Positions 36,060 through 44,511 of a stretch of DNA of 64,000 nucleotides are shown piece after piece (the first letter of the stretch is position 1; every line of letters begins with the position of its first letter). This DNA comes from Bordetella genomosp. 4 (GTDB taxonomy: Bacteria; Pseudomonadota; Gammaproteobacteria; Burkholderiales; Burkholderiaceae_B), in assembly GCF_002261185.1 (NCBI RefSeq), contig NZ_NEVQ01000022.1, positions 248,001-312,000 of the forward strand, given 5' to 3'. Position numbers and translations under genes: made by a program. The notes under the pieces are model-generated. The model made no database searches, had not been told where the DNA came from, and worked only from the letters and a program-made list of their open reading frames with translations.

Positions 36060-37154
36060 ATGAATTTTCTGTCCACCTTGGCAGCGCGCGCAGCCGTCGT
36101 GCTGACGCTGGCCAGCGCCGCCGCGAGCGCACATGCCGCTGACGTTATTCGAATCGGTGTCGCGACCGCCGGCGGCGGCGACCCCATCACCTGGGGCGGT
36201 TCACCAGGCGGCGTCGTTCGAGCGAACCAGGCATTGGAAAAGGCATTCCAGGCCGACGGCGTGAAAGTTGAATGGCTGTTCTTCAAAGGCGCAGGGCCTG
36301 CCGTCAACGAAGCGCTATCGAACAAGCAAATCGACTTTGCCTATCAGGGCGATCTGCCCTCCACAGTCGGCCGTGCCAACGGACTGAAGACCAAAATCCT
36401 GTTGGTCTCGGGCGCACGCAACAATCTCTACGTCGTCGTACCGCCAAACTCCAAACTCAATCGCATCGAAGACCTGAAAGGCGAGCGCGTCTCGATCTTT
36501 CGCGGCACCAATGGGCATCTGGTCGCCAACAACGTCCTCGCCGCGCATGGCCTGACCGAGCGCGACCTCAAGGGCGTCAATCTCGATTCCGGCAGCGCGC
36601 AGGCCGCCCTGGTATCCAATGGCGTTGACGCGGCCTTTGGCGGCTACGAGTGGTTCAAGATTCGCGACCAGGGCCTGGCGAAAATCATCTACTCCACACG
36701 CGGGCAAGACCCCGCCTATACGCGCCAAGCCTCGCTACTCGTGCGCGAGGACTTCGCAAACGACAACCCCGCACAGGTACAAAAAGTTGTCGATGTCTTC
36801 GTCGATGCCGCACGCTGGGCCTCTGACGAAAGCAATCGCGATGCGCTTTTCAGAATTTGGGAGAAAAGCGGTGTTCCCTATGCGTCCTGGGCAGCCGAGT
36901 TCGATCAGCAAAGCCTGGCATCTCGCAACTCGCCCATCGTTGATGACTTCATCATCGCGCGTTACAAGGCCGTTGCCGCCGATGCGCTCAAGCTGAAACT
37001 GATCCGCCGCGAAGTCTCCGTCGACGACTGGTTCGACACCCGCTATCTGGAACAAGCCCTCAAGAACAAGGGCCTGGACCAATACTGGGCACGTTCCGAT
37101 GCCAGCGGAAAAACCATAGCGACGACCGCACCGAATCAGGTCAGCGCTCGCTAG
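36060..37154 (+). CDS. SsuA/TauA-like ABC transporter substrate-binding protein
   Basis: 364 residues with a signal peptide (cleavage near AHA|ADVIRIG). The mature domain matches aliphatic-sulfonate/nitrate/taurine binding proteins: IRIGVATAGGGDP, VEWLFFKGAGPAVNEAL, IDFAYQGDLPSTVGRANG and SKLNRIEDLKGERVSIFRGTNGH. It binds the substrate in the periplasm for the two permeases and the ATPase encoded next. An unusual QGDLPS in place of simple hydrophobic residues lines the expected binding cleft. A sulfonate or other organosulfur ligand is inference from the family and from the monooxygenase in the operon. Confidence 0.88.
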   Translation: MNFLSTLAARAAVVLTLASAAASAHAADVIRIGVATAGGGDPITWGGSPGGVVRANQALEKAFQADGVKVEWLFFKGAGPAVNEALSNKQIDFAYQGDLPSTVGRANGLKTKILLVSGARNNLYVVVPPNSKLNRIEDLKGERVSIFRGTNGHLVANNVLAAHGLTERDLKGVNLDSGSAQAALVSNGVDAAFGGYEWFKIRDQGLAKIIYSTRGQDPAYTRQASLLVREDFANDNPAQVQKVVDVFVDAARWASDESNRDALFRIWEKSGVPYASWAAEFDQQSLASRNSPIVDDFIIARYKAVAADALKLKLIRREVSVDDWFDTRYLEQALKNKGLDQYWARSDASGKTIATTAPNQVSAR

Positions 37155-37164
37155 GAGACCAGCC

Positions 37165-38010
37165 ATGAGCATCCTGACGTTGCCCGCACGCCATCTCGCG
37201 TCAGCGTACGCGCCTGCGTGGAACGCACGTGCGGCGATCTGGTTTATTGCCCCGTGGCTATTGCCACTGTCGCTCTATGCCCTATGGCACTTGGGCGCAG
37301 AGCAAGGCTGGATCTCCCCACAAGTCCTGCCTCCGCCGTCGTATGTCTGGGACACGCTCAGCGAGCTGACCACCAGCGGAGACCTGTGGTTGAACCTGAA
37401 GGCCAGCCTGCTGCGTGTCCTGGTCGGCTTTGCCGTCGGCAGCCTGCTTGGGCTGATACTGGGGACGGCCATGGGCCTGTGGCGTCCGCTGCAAGCCTAT
37501 CTGCTGCCGACATTCAATGCGCTGGTGCAAATTCCGGTGCTGGCTTGGCTGCCGTTCGTACTCTTGTTGGTCGGCATCGGGGAGCCGTTGAAATACATCC
37601 TCATTGCCAAGGCTGCATTGGTCCCGGTCACGCTCAATACCTTGCAGGGATTCCGGCTTGCCAGTCCCGCACTGCGCGAGGTCGCCCATGTATACGGCTA
37701 CACACGGCGGCAGGAGGTGGTGGAGGTCGTGCTGCCGTTGGCCACGCCCACCATCTTTACCGGTCTGCGGCTCGGTTTCACCAAGGCCTGGCTGTCGTTG
37801 GTCGTTGTCGAACTGGTCGCCTCAAGTGAAGGCCTGGGCTACCTCATCGTCTATGGCCGCCAGCTTTTCCAGCTGGATCTCGTCATGGCCGCAGTCATTG
37901 TGGTGGGTGCCATTGGCTACCTCATCGATCGCCTGCTCGACTGGTCAGAAGCGCGTTTCATCGGCGCTCGCGCCGCGTCGCGGCTGGGCACCCAAGGAGA
38001 AGCGCCATGA
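37165..38010 (+). CDS. SsuC/TauC-like ABC transporter permease (first copy)
   Basis: 281 residues with six predicted TM helices and a BPD_transp_1 fold: WLNLKASLLRVLVGFAVGS, then LPTFNALVQIPVLAWLPFVLL and the cytoplasmic EAA-like loop EVAHVYGYTRRQEVVEVVLP. It follows the binding-protein gene by 10 bp and overlaps the second permease gene by 4 bp. The two permeases differ in sequence, so they probably form a heterodimeric channel, whereas the classical Ssu system has one permease gene. Confidence 0.9.
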   Translation: MSILTLPARHLASAYAPAWNARAAIWFIAPWLLPLSLYALWHLGAEQGWISPQVLPPPSYVWDTLSELTTSGDLWLNLKASLLRVLVGFAVGSLLGLILGTAMGLWRPLQAYLLPTFNALVQIPVLAWLPFVLLLVGIGEPLKYILIAKAALVPVTLNTLQGFRLASPALREVAHVYGYTRRQEVVEVVLPLATPTIFTGLRLGFTKAWLSLVVVELVASSEGLGYLIVYGRQLFQLDLVMAAVIVVGAIGYLIDRLLDWSEARFIGARAASRLGTQGEAP

Positions 38011-38822
38011 GCAACGCTGCAACAACCACCAACGGCGCCACTCCAGTTCCTCTCGACGACAATGGCGACACTCGCCGCTGGCGGGGCCTGGTATTGCCAG
38101 TCGTTGCCATCCTGCTGTGGTGGGCGCTGTCCCGTGCCGACCTCGTCAACTCGGCCCTGCTCGTGTCCCCGGGAAAAGTCCTGACCACAGCCGCTGACCA
38201 GATCACGACAGGCAAGCTCTGGCGCGCACTCGGCGCCAGCCTGACACGAGAACTCACGGGTTTTGTCATCGGCACATCGGCGGGCTTGCTGCTCGGCGCG
38301 CTGCTTGGCGTCTCTCGTTGGTTCAACAGACTGGTGGGGCCGAGCTTCAATACCTTTAAGCAAATATCGCTCTTTGCCTGGATTCCCTTGATCTCGGTGT
38401 GGTTCGGCTTGGGAGACACCGCCAAAGTCGTCTTTCTCTCGTTGGCGGCGCTGGTGCCGGTCGTCGTGAACACCTGCGACGGCATTCGCGGCACTCCAAA
38501 ACCCTTGCTGGAAGTCGCCGAAGTCTACGGCTATACGCCCGTCCAGACGTTCTTTCACGTCGTACTTCCTGCCGCCACACCCGCAATTTTCACCGGCGTC
38601 TATCTCGCCTTGATCTATTCGTGGTTGGCCACCATCGGCGCGGAATATCTGCTGGTTGCAGGCGTCGGTATCGGCAATCTGCTGATCGAAGGCAGCGAGC
38701 ATTTCCAGATGGATCTGGTGATCTTCGGCATGTTCGTCGTGGGCTTGGTCGGTTGGTTGATGAACGCTCTGGCCCGCCACGTCGAACGCCGTCTCGCGCA
38801 CCTGCGCGGTGCCGCGCAATAA
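38007..38822 (+). CDS. SsuC/TauC-like ABC transporter permease (second copy)
   Basis: 271 residues, six TM helices, with the EAA-like loop EVAEVYGYTPVQTFFHVVLP and preceding FNTFKQISLFAWIPLISVWFG. Starts by a 4-bp overlap (ATGA) with the first permease. It is likely its heterodimer partner. The end of this gene is 14 bp before the ATPase start. Confidence 0.9.
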   Translation: MSNAATTTNGATPVPLDDNGDTRRWRGLVLPVVAILLWWALSRADLVNSALLVSPGKVLTTAADQITTGKLWRALGASLTRELTGFVIGTSAGLLLGALLGVSRWFNRLVGPSFNTFKQISLFAWIPLISVWFGLGDTAKVVFLSLAALVPVVVNTCDGIRGTPKPLLEVAEVYGYTPVQTFFHVVLPAATPAIFTGVYLALIYSWLATIGAEYLLVAGVGIGNLLIEGSEHFQMDLVIFGMFVVGLVGWLMNALARHVERRLAHLRGAAQ

Positions 38823-38836
38823 CTACAGGAACGTAT

Positions 38837-39709
38837 ATGACCGAATCCGCAACGTTAGAACTCGATCTCGACCTGCATGGAGTAGGAAAACGCTACGCCA
38901 GTGCACAAGCCGCGGGCGGTGTACTGCAGGTCCTGGACGGGATTGACCTGAACGTCCGCTCGGGAGAGTTCGTCGCCGTCGTCGGCGCCAGCGGCTGCGG
39001 CAAATCCACGCTGCTGCGCCTGATACTTGGGCTGGACGATCACTACGAAGGCCACATCACCCTAGGCGGCACACCCGTACAGGGCACGGGACGCGAACGC
39101 GGCATCGTTTTCCAGGACCATCGTCTATTTCCCTGGCTCACCGTCGAACAGAACATCGCCGTGGGCCTGCGCAACTCCCCGCACACCGCGGCACAGAAAC
39201 GCGATCTGGTGGCCGAGCACGTCGCACTGGTGGGCCTGGAAGGTTTCGAGCGATCCTATCCTCACCAGATCTCGGGGGGCATGGCGCAACGCGTCGCCAT
39301 TGCGCGAGGCCTCGTCAATCGGCCGCGCGTGTTGCTGCTGGACGAGCCTTTCGGTGCGCTCGACGCCCTGACACGGGCGCGTCTGCAGACCGAACTGCAA
39401 CGCATCTGGGAAAAAGAACGCATCACCATGATTCTCGTCACCCACGATGTAGAAGAGGCCGTCTTTCTGGGCGACCGCGTCGTGATCATGCAGCCTCATC
39501 CGGGCCGCATCCGCCGCATCGTTCCCGTGCCGCTCGCTCATCCTCGCAATCGCAGCGATCCTCGATTCATCCGTATCCGCGATGACGTTCTTTCGGATTT
39601 TCTCGCTCCCGATGGCGCGCCAGCAGAGGCTGATAGCGTCCCCGCCGAGCAGACCGATCTCTACCTGCGTCCCATCCCCTCTTTAGCCTCGCTGCAAATG
39701 GCGTGGTGA
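38837..39709 (+). CDS. SsuB/TauB-like ABC transporter ATP-binding protein
   Basis: 290 residues from ATG 38837 (ACAGGA ribosome site). The frame is open far upstream inside the permease, but that is a shadow. Walker A GASGCGKST (~44-52), Q-loop IVFQDHRLFPWLTV, signature ISGGMAQRVAIAR and Walker B VLLLDEPFGALDALTR are intact, as is the H-loop VTHDVEEAV. It energises the sulfonate-type importer. The C-terminal ~35 residues are a variable tail. Confidence 0.93.
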   Translation: MTESATLELDLDLHGVGKRYASAQAAGGVLQVLDGIDLNVRSGEFVAVVGASGCGKSTLLRLILGLDDHYEGHITLGGTPVQGTGRERGIVFQDHRLFPWLTVEQNIAVGLRNSPHTAAQKRDLVAEHVALVGLEGFERSYPHQISGGMAQRVAIARGLVNRPRVLLLDEPFGALDALTRARLQTELQRIWEKERITMILVTHDVEEAVFLGDRVVIMQPHPGRIRRIVPVPLAHPRNRSDPRFIRIRDDVLSDFLAPDGAPAEADSVPAEQTDLYLRPIPSLASLQMAW

Positions 39710-39752
39710 TCGATCCATTATCCCACGGCATACATCCTACGGAGCCACGACA

Positions 39753-41111
39753 GTGACCACCTCTCCCCGGCAAATCAAGCTCGGCGCATTTCTCATGCAG
39801 ACCGGGCACCATATCGCCGCCTGGCGTCACCCGGATGCCCAAGCCGATGCTGGCGTCAACTTCAAACATTACGTTGAACTCGCGCGCCGTGCCGAGGCCG
39901 CGAAATTCGATGCGGTGTTTCTGGCAGACGCCGTCGGCGTACGCAATCGCAACATTGATTCATTGTCGCGTACCGCACGCAGCGATCATTTCGAACCGCT
40001 GACACTGCTATCGGCGCTGGCTGCCGTGACTGAGCAGATCGGCCTGATCGCAACCGTCTCGACGACGTACAACGAGCCCTATCATGTTGCACGCAAATTC
40101 GCGTCGCTCGACCAGATCAGCGGCGGCCGATCAGGTTGGAACCTCGTCACCTCCAGCGGCGAAGGCGAAGCGCAGAACTTCAACCTCGACGCCCACGTCG
40201 ATCATGCCCAGCGTTACGCCCGCGCAGCCGAGTTCCACGATGTCGTACTAGGCCTGTGGGACAGTTGGGAAGACGATGCCTTTATCCGTGACAAGGATAG
40301 CGGCGTCTATTTCGAACCGGAGAAACTGCATCCATTGAATCACCGGGGCGAGCACTTTCGCGTGCGTGGCCCCTTGAACGTGGCACGCTCTCCACAAGGC
40401 CGCCCCGTCGTCGTGCAAGCAGGCGCCTCACCTGCCGGCCGCGATCTGGCCGCTCGCACCGCAGAGGTCATCTTCGTCGCCCACCAGACTTTCGAAGAGG
40501 CCCAATCGTTCTATCGCGACATCAAGCAACGCGCACGTGACTACGGCCGCGACCCCGATCAAATCAAAATCATGCCGGGCATTTTCCCCGTCATAGGCCG
40601 CACACAGGCCGAGGCCGAGGAAAAATTCGCCCGGCTGCAAGACCTGATCCACCCCATCGTAGGTGTGCAACTGCTCTCCAACATGATTGGAGGTTTCGAT
40701 CTCTCTGCCTATCCGGTAGATGGCCCCTTGCCGGATCTACCTGAAACCAATGGCGGAAAAAGCCGCCAGCAACTACTAATAGACCTCGCTCGCAGGGAAA
40801 ACCTCAGCATTCGCGACCTTTATCTGCGCATTGCCGGCGCGCGCGGACACCAGCAGATCATCGGCACTCCGCAAAGCGTGGCTGACCAACTACAGCAATG
40901 GTTCGAAGAAGAAGGCGCCGACGGTTTCAATATCATGTCCCCCTGGCTGCCCGGCGGGCTTGACGACTTCATTGACCTGGCGCTGCCAGAATTGCGCCGC
41001 CGAGGGCTGGTGCGCACGGAATATCAAGGACACACATTACGAGACCACCTCGGGTTACATCGCCCCGAGCACCGTGCTGTAGTTGGACACCGCTTGAGTC
41101 AGGCGGCTTGA
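39753..41111 (+). CDS. LLM-class flavin monooxygenase, NtaA/SnaA/DszA/SoxA family
   Basis: 452 residues from GTG 39753; GGAG lies 8 nt upstream and the protein then begins with KLGAFLMQTGHHIAAWRHP, the family N-terminus. Signatures include FDAVFLADAVG, GLIATVSTTYNEPYHVARKFASLDQISGGRSGWNLVTS and PQGRPVVVQAGASPAGRDLAA. These FMNH2-dependent enzymes cleave C-N or C-S bonds (nitrilotriacetate, dibenzothiophene sulfone). It is the last gene of the amidohydrolase-ABC operon, pointing to oxidative release of sulfur or nitrogen from the imported compound. No flavin reductase gene is adjacent, so reduced FMN must come from elsewhere. Confidence 0.9.
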   Translation: MTTSPRQIKLGAFLMQTGHHIAAWRHPDAQADAGVNFKHYVELARRAEAAKFDAVFLADAVGVRNRNIDSLSRTARSDHFEPLTLLSALAAVTEQIGLIATVSTTYNEPYHVARKFASLDQISGGRSGWNLVTSSGEGEAQNFNLDAHVDHAQRYARAAEFHDVVLGLWDSWEDDAFIRDKDSGVYFEPEKLHPLNHRGEHFRVRGPLNVARSPQGRPVVVQAGASPAGRDLAARTAEVIFVAHQTFEEAQSFYRDIKQRARDYGRDPDQIKIMPGIFPVIGRTQAEAEEKFARLQDLIHPIVGVQLLSNMIGGFDLSAYPVDGPLPDLPETNGGKSRQQLLIDLARRENLSIRDLYLRIAGARGHQQIIGTPQSVADQLQQWFEEEGADGFNIMSPWLPGGLDDFIDLALPELRRRGLVRTEYQGHTLRDHLGLHRPEHRAVVGHRLSQAA

Positions 41112-41245
41112 TGCATTTGCATGCAGATCATGCGCCGGGCGCCACGCAAACACTGTCATACAAAACCCTCATAGCCGGGACACACTGCAGATACACAAGC
41201 ACGCTGAAATGACGGCTCGAATCAACCACTCTGAAGAGAGCCATC

Positions 41246-41668
41246 ATGACCCAACAGCTTGAACACATTCTTTATACGGCATATACCCACACGACGGGCG
41301 GACGAGAAGGCACAGGCAGCTCCAGCGACGGGGCTCTGGCCGTCAAACTCAGTACTCCAGGCTCGAACAAGCCGGGAACCAACCCCGAGCAATTATTCGG
41401 CGTGGGCTATTCCGCCTGCTTCATCGGCGCGATGCAACTGGCCGCACGCAAACTCGATATCAGGTTGCCCGAGAATACGGCCGTCAATGCCGACGTGTCG
41501 CTAGGGAAAACCAGCGCCGACGCCTACGCCCTGGCCGTCACCTTGCATATCGATTTGCCAGGTCTGGACGCAGATCAAAAACAACAACTCGTCCAAACCG
41601 CTCACCAGACGTGCCCGTACTCTGCAGCGATTCGCGGAAATATCGAAGTCACGTTACTCACGGCCTGA
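41246..41668 (+). CDS. ohr: Organic hydroperoxide resistance protein Ohr (OsmC/Ohr family)
   Basis: 140 residues, the usual Ohr length. The two redox cysteines are in GYSACFIGAM (~59) and HQTCPYSAAIRG (~124), and TNPEQLFGVGYSACF is the family signature. Ohr reduces organic hydroperoxides with lipoylated partners in the cytoplasm. It stands alone after the LLM monooxygenase (134-bp gap) and ends at a strong bidirectional terminator. No ohrR gene is adjacent. A divergent paralogue lies at 51701-52201. Confidence 0.92.
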   Translation: MTQQLEHILYTAYTHTTGGREGTGSSSDGALAVKLSTPGSNKPGTNPEQLFGVGYSACFIGAMQLAARKLDIRLPENTAVNADVSLGKTSADAYALAVTLHIDLPGLDADQKQQLVQTAHQTCPYSAAIRGNIEVTLLTA

Positions 41669-41691
41669 CTTGGTGTTCATCCGCTCACCCG

Positions 41692-41720
41692 CCCTGGGCT
41701 GCCGCACCGGCAGCCCAGGG
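41692..41720. terminator. Strong bidirectional terminator
   Basis: Perfect 13-bp arms (41692-41704 and 41708-41720) around a 3-nt CAC loop, followed by TGTTT. It separates the convergent ohr and chromate transporter genes. Confidence 0.88.
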
Positions 41721-41727
41721 TGTTTCG

Positions 41728-42264
41728 CTATACCCACCCCGCGACATGTGCGGCACTCAACGCACCGGCACCACAAGCGATCAACAAGAGCGGGTTCAAG
41801 CGCGTTCGCATCATCAAGACCGTCGCAATAACAGCAATTGCGCGGGCCCACCATCCGCCTTCCAGCGACATGAACAGCACATACACGGCCGCCAAAATCA
41901 TTCCGGCAGCGATGGGCCGCAGACCCGCTTCCAGCGCCAGCTGCCAACGCGCGCCTTGGTGACGGCGCCAGACGTACGCCACGGCATAAATCAGAAACGC
42001 CGTCGGGCCAAAAATCGCGATGGTCCCCACCACCGCCCCCCAGAGGCCACCCACGTCCCAACCGATCAAGGTCACCAGCAACGAACCCGGCCCAGGCGCG
42101 AGCCGGGCAATCGCAAAGGTATTCAAAAACTCCTGGGGCGTCATCCACTGGTGTACGTCCACCACTTGGCGATGAATCTCCGCCACAGTGGCCTGCCCTC
42201 CACCAATCGTCACCAGCGAAAGCGGCGCGAATACTCCCCACAGTGTCCACAGGATATTGCCCAT
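41728..42264 (-). CDS. chrA: Chromate transporter family half-size protein (second ChrA half)
   Basis: 178 residues from ATG 42264, which has an AAAGGGGG ribosome site; the longer frame starts inside the partner gene. One CHR domain with IGGGQATVAEIHRQVV, FAIARLAPGPGSLLVTLIGW and five to six TM helices. Short-chain CHR proteins occur as adjacent pairs that work together as a chromate/sulfate-type exporter. It follows the partner gene by one base (TGA-G-ATG). Confidence 0.88.
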   Translation of the reverse strand: MGNILWTLWGVFAPLSLVTIGGGQATVAEIHRQVVDVHQWMTPQEFLNTFAIARLAPGPGSLLVTLIGWDVGGLWGAVVGTIAIFGPTAFLIYAVAYVWRRHQGARWQLALEAGLRPIAAGMILAAVYVLFMSLEGGWWARAIAVIATVLMMRTRLNPLLLIACGAGALSAAHVAGWV

Positions 42265-42265
42265 C

Positions 42266-42838
42266 TCAGGCCCCCTTTCTCCGCAAACGGGCATATTCGA
42301 TGCCGACACTCAGGGCGCCTTCGGCCAACACTACCCACAGCAATGGCCATTGCAATATCCCCACCGCCACAAATGTGGTCACGACGAAAATCCATGGCAA
42401 CAATCGCCTCGGCACACGAATCGCCGTCGTGATCGCCATACTCGCGGACAAACCAATCGCGGCCGCCGCTGCGCCCGCCAAGGCAATGTTCGTCATAGAG
42501 TATTCAGTCAGCGCCGCGAACACCGTCGCCAGCAGGATGATGAAAATCGCCGGAGGAACGATAATCCCCATAAACCCCGCTGCCGCCCCACGTGCGCCGG
42601 CCAAACGGTATCCGATCCAGATCGCCATATTCTTTACATTGACGCCCGGCAAAGCCTGAGACAACGCAAGACCGTTGAGGAAGTCCTCTTCGCTCATCCA
42701 TTTCCTGTCCTGGACGAACTCGCGGTAAAACCATCCGCTCAACCCGCCGCCGAAACTCGACAATCCGATGCGGGAAAAGATCAGGAATAGGCTCCATGCG
42801 CTCGGCTTAGGATCCACATCGACGTTATCAATCTGCAT
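42266..42838 (-). CDS. chrA: Chromate transporter family half-size protein (first ChrA half)
   Basis: 190 residues, one CHR domain. The signature FSRIGLSSFGGGLSGWFYREFV is followed by FLNGLALSQALPGVNVKNMAIWIGY. The full-length ChrA of other bacteria is a fusion of two such halves; here they are separate genes, this one first. Chromate efflux in short-chain pairs is known from Bacillus; the actual anion here is not fixed. A 105-bp gap separates it from fetB. Confidence 0.88.
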   Translation of the reverse strand: MQIDNVDVDPKPSAWSLFLIFSRIGLSSFGGGLSGWFYREFVQDRKWMSEEDFLNGLALSQALPGVNVKNMAIWIGYRLAGARGAAAGFMGIIVPPAIFIILLATVFAALTEYSMTNIALAGAAAAAIGLSASMAITTAIRVPRRLLPWIFVVTTFVAVGILQWPLLWVVLAEGALSVGIEYARLRRKGA

Positions 42839-42943
42839 GATAGGGACGAAAAATTGGCGCGTCCTCGAATTTCAGAGGGAACAGCGCCTACACAATGGAC
42901 GCGCATTATGACTCGAGGTCGATAACAAATACCTAAACGCCGG

Positions 42944-43744
42944 TCAGATCTCTTCTCGAAACCGGTCCAGACGCAAGCGTCCGCGTTCATCCGTCAACCG
43001 ACGAACTGCACCATACGCAGCGCCCATGGCAGCCATGCTGCTCGCGCCACAAAGCAGAAACATCAACAAAATCTGATATTTGGCTGCGTCCGTGGGGTCC
43101 ATGCCCGCCAGGATCTGTCCAGTCATGATGCCGGGCAGCGTGATAATCCCGGCGGCAGCCATCTGATTAATGCTGGGAACGATGCCGCGGCGCACTGACT
43201 CACGCAACAGGGTAGAGAACGCCTGGCGCACTGTCGCCCCTAATGACAAGCGAGCCTCGATCGCCAGGCGCTCTCGCTTTACACCGGACAATACGGCATC
43301 CAGTGCCAGACTGGCCGCATTCAACGCACTGCCCAGCACGATCCCGACCAGCGCCACGACATAACGCGGGTCGTACCATGGCGTCGGCTGTACCGCCGTA
43401 TTCGTGATGAAAAACACACAGATCAACGTCGCCGCCGCTACCGCGACAGCGCTGATTACCAGGTTGCCATGCTGTATCAAGCGGGCCTTGGGCCGCGCCG
43501 CCACTTCGCGGATCGCCAGCGCCATCATCACCGCGATAATCAATAGCGTCAGCCAGGGATTGGCATGCGTGAAAACCACACGCAACAAATGCCCTACCAG
43601 CAGCAACTGCAATACGGTCCGAATCGCCGCCCAGAGAATCTGCCGCTGCAAATTCAGTCGTAGTACGAACGATACGCCCGCACATAGCACGACCAGACAG
43701 GAGGCGATCATCAAATCCGACGCATGTAACGGAATCACGTTCAT
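42944..43744 (-). CDS. fetB: Iron export ABC transporter permease FetB (UPF0014)
   Basis: 266 residues with seven predicted TM helices. UPF0014 signatures: LNLQRQILWAAIRTVLQLLLVG, WLTLLIIAVMMALAIREVAARPK, and the conserved cytoplasmic segment LSLGATVRQAFSTLLRESVRRGIVPSINQM followed by LPGIMTGQILAG. With FetA it forms an exporter that lowers cytoplasmic iron and oxidative stress in E. coli. The start overlaps the end of the ATPase gene by 4 bp. Confidence 0.9.
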   Translation of the reverse strand: MNVIPLHASDLMIASCLVVLCAGVSFVLRLNLQRQILWAAIRTVLQLLLVGHLLRVVFTHANPWLTLLIIAVMMALAIREVAARPKARLIQHGNLVISAVAVAAATLICVFFITNTAVQPTPWYDPRYVVALVGIVLGSALNAASLALDAVLSGVKRERLAIEARLSLGATVRQAFSTLLRESVRRGIVPSINQMAAAGIITLPGIMTGQILAGMDPTDAAKYQILLMFLLCGASSMAAMGAAYGAVRRLTDERGRLRLDRFREEI

Positions 43745-44409
43745 AGCGGCTCCAGTTTGCCTGCTTCCATACGGAACTGCCGATGCCCCATACGGTGAGC
43801 TTGTTCCTGGTTATGCGTCACCAGCACAATAGCTGTCCCCTGCTGCATACAGCGCTGCCATTCTTGCTCGACCAGTGCCGTCGCCTGCTCATCCAGGGCT
43901 GCCGTGGGTTCATCCAGCAACAACACACGGGGCTTGAGCAACAGCGCCCGCACCAACCCCAGCCGTTGCCTCTCGCCCGTCGACAACTCCAGCACCTGCG
44001 CGTCGAACTTGGCCGCAGACAAGCCCAATCGCTGCGCGATGACGCGTGCGCCGTCCAGATCCGCAAAATGCGCCGCAACGGCGTCGTCCCACCAGCCGGC
44101 CTCGGCCTGGCAATACACCACCTGGCGCCGCCATTCAAAACCTCGCATTCGCGTGCGATCCCGGCCGTCTACCTCGGCAGTCCCCTGCCCGGGATCCAGA
44201 TCAGCGATCTGACGCAGCAGCAACGACTTGCCCGAGCCCGATGGGCCGACGATGGCGATACATTCCCCCGCGGCGACATTGAGCGTGACTGGCGCGAGCC
44301 GCGAACTATGAAGCGCACGCAGCCGCAATGCAGGAACAGCCGTGCCGACATCGGAGGCAGGATTGCGGCCAGATACGGCGAACGTGGGTTTATCAACTGA
44401 TTGGGACAT
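43741..44409 (-). CDS. fetA: Iron export ABC transporter ATP-binding protein FetA
   Basis: 222 residues from ATG 44409; an in-frame start at 44475 would add 22 unrelated residues. Walker [13 protein letters not shown], signature LSTGERQRLGLVRALL and Walker B VLLLDEPTAALDEQA are complete, with VTHNQEQAHR as H-loop. The short ATPase coupled to a UPF0014 permease is the FetAB arrangement. It is divergent from the LysR gene at 44512. Confidence 0.88.
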   Translation of the reverse strand: MSQSVDKPTFAVSGRNPASDVGTAVPALRLRALHSSRLAPVTLNVAAGECIAIVGPSGSGKSLLLRQIADLDPGQGTAEVDGRDRTRMRGFEWRRQVVYCQAEAGWWDDAVAAHFADLDGARVIAQRLGLSAAKFDAQVLELSTGERQRLGLVRALLLKPRVLLLDEPTAALDEQATALVEQEWQRCMQQGTAIVLVTHNQEQAHRMGHRQFRMEAGKLEPL

Positions 44410-44511
44410 AGGGGAAAACAGAGGCCAACTGCGATAGGAACCTGTCGCACCTATCAGACCGGGGCGGTTCCTCAAAGTTAGCTAAGATAACGCTTTTACT
44501 TCACCCATGTC

